Assembly (NCBI GenBank): GCA_026413255.1
Contig: JAOCZO010000011.1
Coordinates: forward strand, 1-64,000
Origin: Fereydounia khargensis
Lineage: Eukaryota > Basidiomycota > Ustilaginomycetes > Urocystidales > Fereydouniaceae
Direction: 5' to 3'
DNA: 64,000 nt
The notes under the pieces are model-generated. The model ran no database searches. It saw nothing but the letters and a program-made list of their open reading frames with translations, and was not told where the DNA came from. Both the position numbers and the translations under genes were made by a program. Every line of letters begins with the position of its first letter. Position 1 is the first letter of the stretch. Positions 1-9,049 of this stretch are shown here, piece by piece.

Positions 1-74
<74 letters not shown>
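1..74. repeat. 74-base homopolymer C run
   Basis: The window opens with 74 uninterrupted C residues followed by ordinary sequence. It is not a telomere repeat, which in most fungi is a TTAGGG-type array. A homopolymer of this length at a sequence edge is most simply explained as a sequencing or assembly artefact, such as dark-cycle poly-G reads extending a contig end. It suggests that the window starts at a contig end. Confidence 0.8.
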
Positions 75-76
<2 letters not shown>

Positions 77-400
77 CGAGGCCATGTTGACGGGAGAGCT
101 ACCGATGAACGAGCAAGAAGAGTCGGGAAGAGCAACGATGATACCATGAACAGGAGCGGTACCGGTCAGAGCGTTAACTTTGATTGCTGGGTGTTTGAGG
201 ATCGCTTGGAAGAAAATGTGGAAGAAGGAGCGTGGGGATGCCACAATTCCAAGTCGTATCCCTCCTTATTGGGGACGAGCTTGCTGGAAGACTTGAGAAG
301 ATCGACAAAGCCGAGATCGACCGAGAAGAGAGATGATCGAGGAACCATTCGTTGCTCCGAGCATTGTCGTTCACCAAAAGGGCTCCAAATATCGGCTTGG

Positions 401-751
401 TCAAGTACAATAAGCGTAACAGCTGTTAATCTGATCGTCGTAGTTATGACAGATGTTGTTCGCAGTGCCACAGGGCGTGTCCATCAGTCTGTACCTTCCT
501 TCCGCTTCAGAATAACAGCCATTTCGTAAGAACTGGTGAGGCGCATTGCCCTGACAGATACCTATGTCGAGGACATAGGAGTTCCCGAACTGCTGTTTGC
601 ATGTTGTGAATTTGCTTGTCGATACCTCAGGAGCACCCCAAAAGTGGCCATAGTTAGCAAATTTTGCCTGGTGTTTGCCGAAATCGCAGTCATCTGCCTG
701 GACAGAAGCCATGGCGAGGACAGCGATTGGGAGGAGGACCGAGTACTTCAT
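401..751 (-). CDS. small secreted cysteine-rich protein, copy A
   Basis: This 116-residue single-exon protein begins with a clear signal peptide: MKYSVLLPIAVLAMASVQA, with likely cleavage before DDCDF. The mature part is about 97 residues with eight cysteines and is rich in aromatic residues. It is a paralogue of the gene at 1699-2037: both share an FWG motif after the N terminus, a Cys near residue 50, a Cys-Gly/Asp stretch, the motif DTPC and a terminal Cys. Copy A has two extra cysteines (after DD and in NSC) that copy B lacks, so it probably has one more disulfide. No known domain is recognised. The size, secretion signal and cysteine content fit a candidate effector or cell-surface protein; this role is inferred. 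A TATA-like element lies 118 bp upstream of the ATG. Confidence 0.8.
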   Translation of the reverse strand: MKYSVLLPIAVLAMASVQADDCDFGKHQAKFANYGHFWGAPEVSTSKFTTCKQQFGNSYVLDIGICQGNAPHQFLRNGCYSEAEGRYRLMDTPCGTANNICHNYDDQINSCYAYCT

Positions 752-867
752 AGTTGTTGCTAGCGGGGGACCGTGGCCGTTTTGTCGACGTCAGCAAGTA
801 TTGTTGCTTGGGGGATGAGCAGTTGAACGTGGGACAAGGTCAAAGAGGGAATGCCCTTGTTGCTTTC

Positions 868-876
868 TATTTAAAC
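868..876 (-). promoter_or_regulatory. TATA-like element of secreted protein copy A
   Basis: On the minus strand the sequence reads TTTAAATAG, about 118 bp before the ATG of the gene ending at 401. The paralogue has a comparable element at almost the same distance, which supports a shared promoter inherited with the duplication. Confidence 0.45.
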
Positions 877-1698
877 CTTTGCTTACACTTTCTACCCTGG
901 AAATGCACAGGTGTCCAATGCCACGTCACTTGCGTGGGTGAGAGGACAATTGGTAGAACGGACCGGCTTTGTAGGCCATTTGCGGCCAGCGATTACTGTG
1001 ATGCTGCACTTGATTACGGGTACTGACTGCGCCTTTGCTTGGCAAAAGAAGTGAAAAGGTGATAAGAGAAAGGTGTGAGACGATGCGAGCAAATGTGGTC
1101 GTTGGCGTTTTCTTCATGTCTCACCGTGCTGCCCAGGCGCAGCTCTGTCCGTGAGTCCATAATTGACTGTATCCTCTTTCGGGGAGATGGAATTCCGGCA
1201 ACGCTGCGCCTTCTACATTTCTACTTACGTTCAAGGCAAATGTGATAGTAGAGGATGTGACTTTTGATATTGCGCAAGAGTGACACAAAGTGGAGGAGGA
1301 AATTGTTTGGGGAAGCGGGCGGGGCGTGAAGATGCAAGACAATGGGTTGTCCCGATGCCTCGGAGTCGATCCTTGCTGGAAGCGTCCCACTGCTGGAATG
1401 CACGTCACGTTTTGACGGTTAGGAGAGTGTCGTTCAGGGTTAGGACCGGGAGTATCGAGAGAGGGACGTGAGAGTCGTTCAGGAGTCGATTGGGAGTTTG
1501 AGAGTTGATGCCATGCCTAGCGTCGTCGCAGTTCCTCGAAGCCGATCCTCGATGGCAGAGCCTTCTCGCCGGAATGAAGGGTGATCAAGAGAGGTGAGAC
1601 TCGCCAGAAAAGAAAGGACCGAGGGACCATCGCTCGGAGCATCGTCGTACACCTCAATGGTACCTCCAAATGACTCCACGCAAGGGATGACTCCATCG

Positions 1699-2037
1699 CT
1701 AAGAGCATTGTGCGTAATACGTATCACCAGTGTCGATATTTGTACAAGTGTGCAAGTCGTTTTCGCAAGGCGTGTCGAGAATCCTGACCTCGCCAGATGA
1801 TTTGTCTCGACAGCCAAATCTGTAGTATTGCTGGCCCGGGTCTCCTCGGCAGACACGTAACACGTCGTACCAATCACCTACATAGACCTCGTTACAGTGG
1901 GCAAATCGGTCAGTGCTGTCGTCCTCGACTCCCCAAAATCTGTTTCCAAAATAGCCAAGCTCTGTGGGGTGCTTCGTCCAATCAATTGCCAAGGTCAAAT
2001 TGACCAAGGCAATCGATAGAAGGAGCAGGGACTTCAT
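1699..2037 (-). CDS. small secreted cysteine-rich protein, copy B
   Basis: This 112-residue single-exon protein has a signal peptide (MKSLLLLSIALVNLTLA) followed by about 95 mature residues with six cysteines. It is a paralogue of the gene at 401-751: the FWG motif, the cysteine order, the RVCRGDPGQQ/GICQGNAPHQ region and the DTPC motif line up. It lacks the extra cysteine pair of copy A. The two genes lie in the same orientation about 950 bp apart. Downstream flanks also resemble each other (about 320-391 versus 1609-1671), so the duplicated unit included 3' flanking DNA. Function is unknown; an effector-like role is an inference from secretion, size and cysteines. Confidence 0.8.
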   Translation of the reverse strand: MKSLLLLSIALVNLTLAIDWTKHPTELGYFGNRFWGVEDDSTDRFAHCNEVYVGDWYDVLRVCRGDPGQQYYRFGCRDKSSGEVRILDTPCENDLHTCTNIDTGDTYYAQCS

Positions 2038-2157
2038 GATCGTACTTGAGGGTAGGTGCGGTTACTTGATCCTTGAGGTGGGGCTGAGCAAAGAAAGTGT
2101 CGCTTGACGATCCAGAACTGATGGGACTGACTAGCACAAGGGAAGCGTCTCTGCCTG

Positions 2158-2165
2158 TATTTAAC
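2158..2165 (-). promoter_or_regulatory. TATA-like element of secreted protein copy B
   Basis: On the minus strand the sequence reads GTTAAATA, about 121 bp before the ATG at 2037. This mirrors the 118-bp spacing of the element in front of copy A. Confidence 0.4.
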
Positions 2166-2387
2166 TCCTCCGTCCAAGCTGCCTTGTTCCGAGATGGACA
2201 AACGCTTACGTGGATCTCGCAGGTGAAAGTCCTTGCGCTCAACTGCCTTGTGAAGTCAATGTTTGATTCCGGACGATGTTTCCGGACAAGATTGGGATTG
2301 AGTGACATTGGACTGTACTGAGATACAGTGCGAGTGAGGAGGTCATTTGGCGTTTTCCCTTCCCCTCCGCATTGCCAGGATACCACT

Positions 2388-2785
2388 GTGCCTGTGAGTC
2401 CGAGACCAAGCCTTTTGAGGCTTCATTTGGTCTGGTGACGGCAACGGCGCCTTGAATTGGCGCAACTTCATAAGAGCAAGACTCGGTCTGTACTGGCAAG
2501 TCCCGCTGTCCTGTCATCAATTGACTATAGTACCTGTTAGCCCAAGACCAAGCCTTTGAGACTTCATTTGGTCTGGTGACGGCAACGGCGCCTTGAATTG
2601 GCGCAACTTCATAAGAGCAAGACTCGGTCTGTACTGGCAAGTCCCGCTGTCCTGTCATAAATTGACGATAGTACCTGTTAGCCCAAGACCAAGCCTTTGA
2701 GGCTTCAGTCAAGAGGACGGAGGCCCAGCGACGATGCACTAGATTGGCGCAAAGTCGGTCCGTGTTGGCAAGTCCTGCTGCTATG
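2388..2785. repeat. 141-bp tandem repeat, two near-identical copies plus a decayed third
   Basis: Copy 1 is about 2404-2545, copy 2 about 2546-2686, and a partial, diverged copy runs from 2687 to about 2785. Landmarks are GACCAAGCC at 2404, 2546 and 2687, and GAATTGGCGCAACTTCATAA in copies 1 and 2. Copies 1 and 2 differ at only a few bases, so this duplication is young. The period of 141 bp is exactly 47 codons. One minus-strand frame is open across copies 1 and 2 (with TGQRDLPVQTESCSYEV recurring in each), but it has no convincing start codon or domain. I therefore call this a repeat and not a gene. Confidence 0.8.
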
Positions 2786-2787
2786 AA

Positions 2788-2928
2788 CTATCTCTGGTTG
2801 TCCTTGCGTCCCTTCTGCGCTAGCACCCAATCACCATGCTGCGAAATGAGGGCAACCTTCATTTCTTTAGCGGCTTTAGTCGTGCTCAAGTGAGACCGGA
2901 AGCACACCTCCGGCCCGTCTATCAACAT
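2788..2928 (-). CDS. short ORF, 46 residues, possible gene remnant
   Basis: An ATG-initiated frame of 46 codons plus stop begins MLIDGPEVCF and ends QHGDWVLAQKGRKDNQR. The composition looks protein-like (mixed charge, Trp, no low complexity), but I recognise no family. It lies between the 141-bp repeat array and the transcription factor gene. It could be a small gene, the last exon of a lost gene, or chance. Confidence 0.2.
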   Translation of the reverse strand: MLIDGPEVCFRSHLSTTKAAKEMKVALISQHGDWVLAQKGRKDNQR

Positions 2929-3057
2929 CACGAGTCAGCCCTTCGTCCCATTTGACCGGCAGACGGAGGGGTCTTGCTATGCTTTGGCCACAACGCTTCA
3001 ACCATACACATATTGCCAACGTGCTGCGGTATTCTTGAATCGGATGATATTACTCTG

Positions 3058-6000
3058 CTACAGGTCTACGCCCTCGTCCTCTGCGTCGGGGAGAGCGACA
3101 ATGTACGGCTTCTCATCATCGCGGCCGTGCTGAGGGCTGTCGCGAGATGAGGTCGGCTCAGGACTGAGACGCCTTTCTGCTGTGACCGTCGTTGGCCGAT
3201 CAAAGCGCGAATCGTTGGCGCGGCGGAGAGCGTGGAGCTTGAGCTTGGTGATCCCGTACGCCTTTTGCGCTGTGGTCGATGTCTGAGCAAACATCTCGAG
3301 CACGCATCGACACTTTTCCGTCAAGAGAAACACGTCGGCCGGCGTGCACGCCATGTTTTCGGTCGAGTTGTTGCGCGATTTACTCGCTTTGATCGTGATC
3401 GCTAGCGCAGGAAGAAGCGTCTGTCAAAAAATAAGATAGGTCAGAGTTCGTCCCAAAACATGTGTGAGTCTCTCAAACTTACTGAATAAAGCCCATGGCA
3501 AGCGTATACACCAATGACACCAAGATCCAGCATAAAGTCACGCTTGCTGGCGTACTCGAGGGCATCGAGAATGCGTTGGGCAGCGACAAGTGCTTCTCTG
3601 AACGCGTGTCGCTTCGTCCCACTTCCGTTCGACTCGTTCGCCGGTTCGTAGTCAGTCAACGGAAGCGTTTCGACGTCTTCGGTCCTACCTAGGCGTGTGT
3701 ACAACGCACGACATGCCAGCATTTCAGCCAATTCGCACGTGATGACCACCTGAGTCGAAAAAAGATCCGTCATTCGGTCGCTGCTGCTGTTTGGCACACG
3801 AGCATGAGACGGCAGACGTTCTTTGAACTTGCAGAGCTCCAAGCGAAGGGACTCGACCTGCTCTACTCGCCTCCGAGCGTGATCTTCAGCCATGGCCTCT
3901 GCAGATGCAGCGCAAGCAGGCCGCCCTCGAGCAACATCCTCGAGAATATCGAGAGAGGATAGGCATCGGTCAAAAGGCAGAGCGCCGGGTCCCCAAGCTG
4001 TCGATACTACCCGTCCAAGTTGAACAACGCTCTTACAAAGAAGGTCGAAGGTAATTCCACGCGTGATAGCGTTGGAGTCGGACGCGTCGTTTCGATGGCT
4101 TGAGCTGTATTGATGCAAGAATGCTAGGAACGAGACGCAGCGACGCAGCGGGGACCGACAGCATGAGTGAACGAAGATCGTAGAGTAGAGGAGGATCATC
4201 TTGAACTTACGCGCATCGCAGTCCTCATCGTAAAGCCTGAGCGGTCGACCTGTCATGACGGATATGAATCTGTGGGAGATGGCGGGATGCGTGTCAGCAT
4301 TTGTTTGAGCTGCGTGTGCTCTCGGATCAGAAATACGAACCTGTCGTGGATATAAAGATACCAGAAACACCCCTTGAGAGCACGAATCTCAATCAAGGGA
4401 AAGCGATGTTCATGCGCAAGACTGCGATGGCCGCCGAGTTCCAACAGGAGAGACACAGCTACGGCAAAGAGGGTGTAAGATATTGTGCGCTCAGCCTCGA
4501 GGGCTGCATGGCCCTGGAGCACACAAAGAGCCTGGAGAAGAGTCAGAGTCGAATCAATGCCCGGTGTTTGCAAGATGGAGACTGCCTCCCAAAAGCACTC
4601 TCTCCCAAAGGTCAGCCAGGCGCGACGCTTCTCTGTGGTGGGTTCGTGGTTTGCCCGGAAGCGCGAGCTGAGGGCACACAGACCGAGCATGAGCAGCTCC
4701 AATTGGCTTGGCTCGCGCTCGTCGCGTTCTGATGCTGGGATTGTGTCAAGAGCTTCCTGGAAACGTTGGACCCTGTCTTGGAGGTGGCCAAAGTCGATGA
4801 AGGGAACGAGCGCGCGTGATTCTGAAGAGAGGCGGATAGAAAGGGATGGATCAGAGGATAGTTGCTATGAAGAGGAGGATCGGGGAGTGATATGTTGCTT
4901 ACCTTGTGCCATGAATGTGATCAAATCTTGTGCTTTGTGATCGTCCAGAAGCTGACGAACACGCGAGCATCCGCGCAGGCTGCCTTTGGAAGGAAGATTG
5001 AAGCGCGAAGTCTTGCCTTTAAGCTTTGCAATCTCATCGTGCGGGCCTTCGAAGGTGGATCTGGTGTTTTTTGCGTCCGAGTTGAGGCTGGACGTGGGAG
5101 GTGCACGCTTGGAGGCCTTGAGGAGCGTGTAGCCTTCGAGGCCAGAGGCTTCGCCGTAAAAGCGAATGTAGCCAGTCTCATCTAACATGAGATTACCAGC
5201 ACCTCGGTAAGGAGGAGCTCGATACCACTTGGCCAGACTCGAGACGGAGATATTTGCGAGGCCATCCGAAGGCGTGATGCCGGATTCATGCGACTGTGCC
5301 TGGCTCGGATCATAACGTGGATCGGAAGGGCTGATTGCAAAAGAATTTGCCCAGGGTTGATGAGGGTCAAACAGGTCTGAGTTCTCAGGCTGCCCGATGT
5401 AGGCAAGATCTTGGAGTAGCTTGTCAAAGCCATCAGGAGAAAAGGTCGAGTCACTGCCCAACAGGTCTTCGACTCCCTCCAAGATCGGTGTATCGAAAAG
5501 AGAGACGGCTGAGGAGGGTTGGTCCAGGAAGGGAAAATGGTGGGAGAAGCTGGCAGATATCAAATTTGATTCAATGCTGGAGTTTGCAGTACTTAGGGGG
5601 TTCGTGAAGCCGTTGGAAGAAGTAGTGAAAGAGGCCCAAGCCGGAAGGCCGTGCTGCTCGAGCGCTGCTGGGCCCATGCCGGCGTCGCGGCTCGGAGACA
5701 GATGTGAATGCTCCTCGGATCGTGATGCGAGGCTGATTGAGGACGGCGCAGATTGAGAAAAGACAGCATCGACAAGAAGCTGGAGGGTCTCGGGATGGGC
5801 TGGTAATGACTCGTGTTTGTGCGCGTGGGACAAAGGGGAATGCGCAGCGACATGGGCCAGTTGTGATGCCGATTGGTGCTCCTGGTGGTTGCCATAGCTG
5901 AGATCGACGAGGTCAGGTGGGTTTTCTGTATGCTTGTTGGTGGAGACGGTGACCGGCTTGGGCGAGGAGGTGTGTAGGGTGGATGGCTTGCTATCCTGGT

Positions 6001-6166
6001 CGAGTTGGAGCTTGCGCAGTTTCTTGCGAGGAGGAGGGCCGCGCTTCTTGACCTTGTACTCGTAAGAACAGCCCACGGAGCGGACAGTGCACTGGTCACA
6101 GGGACGGTTGCGGTCACACCTTGTCCTGCGAACCCTGCACTGATCGCAGGTGGGATCAGACGACAT
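3058..6166 (-). CDS. Zn2Cys6 fungal transcription factor with MHR domain
   Basis: This is a nuclear DNA-binding regulator. Exons on the minus strand are 6166-4903, 4821-4341, 4269-4211, 4123-3483 and 3420-3058, giving 935 residues in frame. Residues 7-33 form a canonical binuclear zinc cluster (C7, C10, C17, C23, C26, C33; spacing CX2CX6CX5CX2CX6C) followed by a basic stretch KVKKRGPPPRKK. A Ser/Pro-rich linker of about 350 residues leads to the fungal 'middle homology' region: FIDFGHLQDRVQRFQEAL, then LLLELGGHRS, then YIHDRFISVMTGRPLRLYDE, then DCDA. The last motif spans the exon 2/3/4 joins, which supports these introns. The donor of intron 2 (GTTCGT) is weaker than the others. Target genes are unknown. 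It lies next to the secreted cysteine-rich pair, but no link is shown. Confidence 0.88.
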
Positions 6167-7103
6167 GGTACCGCTACCGCTGCAGGAGGATGGGCGAAAC
6201 TGTGTCGAATGGGTTGATGATTGTTCAACTCTATAGTGGTAGTGTCAAGCAGTAGGGTTCAGGTGGGAGTTGGAGTTGGTTTTGCCTGCTTGCTTGGATA
6301 TCACATGAGAGGGTCGTCTCTCCACGCCAGACAGCTTTCGGGCATGTGGCGTGTCTCTCTGCCTCTCGCATGTGAGTTGAAACTTGGCTTGAAGGGAGTC
6401 AGAGCGAGCGACACAGAGAGAGTGTGTATATGAACCAGAGTTCCTTGAGGGCTTTCATGTGTTGTACGCAGTGTGCTGTCTCACGCCCATTCTCCTTTTC
6501 TTTCTTTTTTTTATTCTCCTTTCCTATACCCCACAATCGGGAGTCGGCAAGTCGCAGTCTCCGGTTTCGCAGCAGCTGACCTGTCTCCTCGACTGCCGCT
6601 GCTCATCCCCTGCCTCTGCTCTCTTGCCCTGCCCCGCCCTTCCGTGCCCTCCACTCGGTTGTAACGCGTTCCCGACTTCGCGTCTGGCCGCCATCCAGCC
6701 CGCAAGTCAGCCAGCAAGTCAGCCAGCAAGTCAGCCAGCAAGTCAGCCCGTCAGCCTGTCAACCAGGCCCAGGCCGAGCGGAGCCCAGCTACTGTACAGC
6801 ACTGTACAGTACAGTATGCGAACAAGGAAACCGGTAGTCGGCAACTTTTTTCTCGACCGGCCCGTTGCAGTTGCAGATGCAAAACAGGTCCAGACCAGAC
6901 CAAGCCAACGCGCAACGCGCAACGCACATACAGTAGTCCGGCAATATGGAGCACCCTACCCTGCTCGCGAACATGACGCCGACACGACGACACAACTGAT
7001 TCCTCCTCGCACTGTACCGGAGATGAGACAATCAAACATTTGGTAAATACTGTACACTACTTTGCACATTGCGAATCGGAAAAAGACGACCTGCTATTCT
7101 GAA
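6167..7103. other. intergenic, low-complexity and repeat-bearing
   Basis: This stretch is upstream of the transcription factor and downstream of the dehydrogenase. It holds pyrimidine-rich DNA, a 12-bp tandem repeat (AAGTCAGCCAGC, about four copies, 6703-6748), and a cluster of the recurrent palindrome family (6790-6817). Open frames through it are Ser/Pro/Gln low-complexity and not credible genes. Confidence 0.6.
6703..6748. repeat. 12-bp minisatellite (AAGTCAGCCAGC)n
   Basis: About four head-to-tail copies of AAGTCAGCCAGC are visible directly. Confidence 0.85.
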
Positions 7104-8211
7104 TTACCACTTTTCAGGTGCAGGTCTGCCAGGCATCCAAGATTGGTCAATCAGCAAGCGTGACATTATGCCATACCGAAACATGGTGGCTCTCCGACTC
7201 ACCGCAGGTCAAGCTCCTGTGTCCAGGTGCTGGCATGCTGCCTCGACAGATGGAGGTACTCGTTGGCGATCGCATCCGTATTGAGTCGCTGTTGATGATC
7301 GCCAATTGCAAGCAGAGTCAGGAGTGAGACTGTGGTAAAGAATGACTTGCACTCACCTCATACTCGGTCTTGGCAGGGCCCATCATCTTGGAAACATGTT
7401 CCGTCTCAATCAGTCCATCCACAATGATATGAGCAACATGCACGCCATCCTTGCCGTGCTCCTTGGCCAGAGACTGCGCCATGTTACGCAGACCGGCCTT
7501 GGCAGCCGAAAATCCAGCCATTCGGGCAGAACCTCGCAACGCAGCCGTAGCGCCCGTAAACAGCAGCGTGCCCCTGGTGCCGTGCTCAGGCTCGCGAGCA
7601 ACAAAGTGCTTGACCATCTCTTGCGCAAAGATGAATGAGCCAACTCTGCAACGATATGTGTTTGCATGTAGGTGTCGGAGAATGTCTCTCTGTCAGACAG
7701 GCGTAGCAACAAACAGCAGACATGACGAGCGGGGAAATGGCTTACACTTGCACGTCCAAAGCGGTTCGGAACTGGTCCTCAGTCCATTCTTGAAACGGGC
7801 GGATGCCAAAGCCAGCGTTCGGGTTCCAGATGCCCACGGAAAGGCGCGAGTCGGGACCCCAGGCTTTGGAGGCCTTTTCGACCAGCTCTCGTACCGAGGA
7901 CGAGCTGCTCGCATCCACCGAGAAAGCTTTGACACGGTCAGATTGGGCAGGACTAGCACTGGCAAGGTTGGTGTTGATCGTGTCTGCCAGCGAGCGAAGC
8001 GGCTCGACGGAGCGCGCGGCGATGGCGACGTTGTGGCCAGCCTCGGCGAAGTTGCGAGCCAGGGCCGCTCCCAGTCCAGGACCAGCCTAGTGACCATCAG
8101 ACAAGAGTGCAAGGAGGATTCAGTTGGATCATGCCAATCTGGCTAACGAGAATGGCGACTCACCCCGACCAAGACAACAGTGCCGAGTTTAGTAGCAGCA
8201 GCGGACGACAT
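7104..8211 (-). CDS. atypical short-chain dehydrogenase/reductase
   Basis: Five exons (8211-8164, 8086-7746, 7645-7357, 7288-7203, 7125-7104) give 261 residues in frame. The N terminus has a Rossmann signature VLVGAGPGLGAALARNF, followed by AARSVEPLRSLA, DASSSSSVRELV and WNPNAGFG (the NNAG-like position). The usual catalytic Tyr of YxxxK is Phe here (GFSAAKAGLR), as I recall for some divergent members, so oxidoreductase activity is uncertain. The C terminus EYLHLSRQHASTWTQELDLR followed by PAPEKW is a typical ending for this subfamily. It depends on a last 22-nt exon, and without that exon the frame would stop at DLR. The substrate is unknown and the protein is probably cytosolic. The gene is divergent from the Ent3-like gene across 838 bp. 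Confidence 0.85.
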
Positions 8212-9049
8212 GGTGATGAGAGGAAAATACAGTCAGTGATGGTTGCAAGTCATGAGACAATCTGGCCGTTCACGTCCGGCTCTCATCTTTACTCGAATAA
8301 CACGAGGCGGGTTGCGGTTGCGTGACTCGGCTCGACAGCCATAGTGAGGATACGAGTGCAGGCAGAAATGCACGAGGCCCTGTTGACTAGCTGTGATTCC
8401 AGAGAAAAGCTGCCTCTGCCGTGATGGAATTCGAAGAGGCTCACACGATCATTGCAGCAGCAACGCAACAGGGAGCATGATTAGTGCTAGTGCTAGCCAG
8501 CTCGAATACAGTACAATAAGGTTCCGTGCTGGACTGCCCTGCTTGCTGTAACTAACGGACGGCCCGCCCGCCCGCCCGCGCACAGGCCAGGTAGCCAAAC
8601 GCGCAGCAGCAGCAGCAACAGCGACAGAAAATGACCTGGGCCGTGCCGTGGCAGAAACAGGCAAACGTGTCGGGGCGCCGAGCTAGCTGTACTGTAAGAG
8701 CGAGCACCGTGCTTGCTGCCAGCCAAGCAATTTTCCCCCAAAAGGTCTCTCTCACCACTCACACGTCTGTCGCTGCTGCTGCGCTGCGCCCGCTTTGCAG
8801 TAACTAAGAGTATTCCAACCGATCAACACGCTCGCACTCAATCACACACACAATCATTCACCCTTACTCTCACTCCAACTTTCTCCAATACACCTTGCTG
8901 CTGGCATCGGCGCCTCTCCGACTCGTCCTCGATTCGTGACTGCCGACTGCCGACTGCCATCGTCATCGGCATCATCACATCAACATCACCATCACTGCCA
9001 CCTTTCCCCTCTCACCACAGCCTGTCAAGTACGACCCTTCCCTCCCACC
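8212..9049. other. divergent promoter region between SDR and Ent3-like genes
   Basis: About 840 bp with no credible coding frame. The part nearest the Ent3-like gene is CT/CA-rich (about 8820-9049), as expected for a fungal leader. GCCCGCCC-rich DNA lies near 8560-8580, and short palindrome-family pieces are near 8512 and 8690. Confidence 0.55.

Noticed and set aside
1-74. Telomere
   Set aside because: A pure C run does not match a TTAGGG-type repeat and lacks any repeat periodicity.
2239-2739. Minus-strand open frame through the 141-bp repeats
   Set aside because: It has no ATG at its beginning and no recognisable domain; its openness follows from the repeat length being a multiple of three.
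6459-7046. Plus-strand frame rich in Ser, Pro and Gln upstream of the dehydrogenase
   Set aside because: It is produced by pyrimidine-rich DNA and a 12-bp minisatellite, with no domain or good start.
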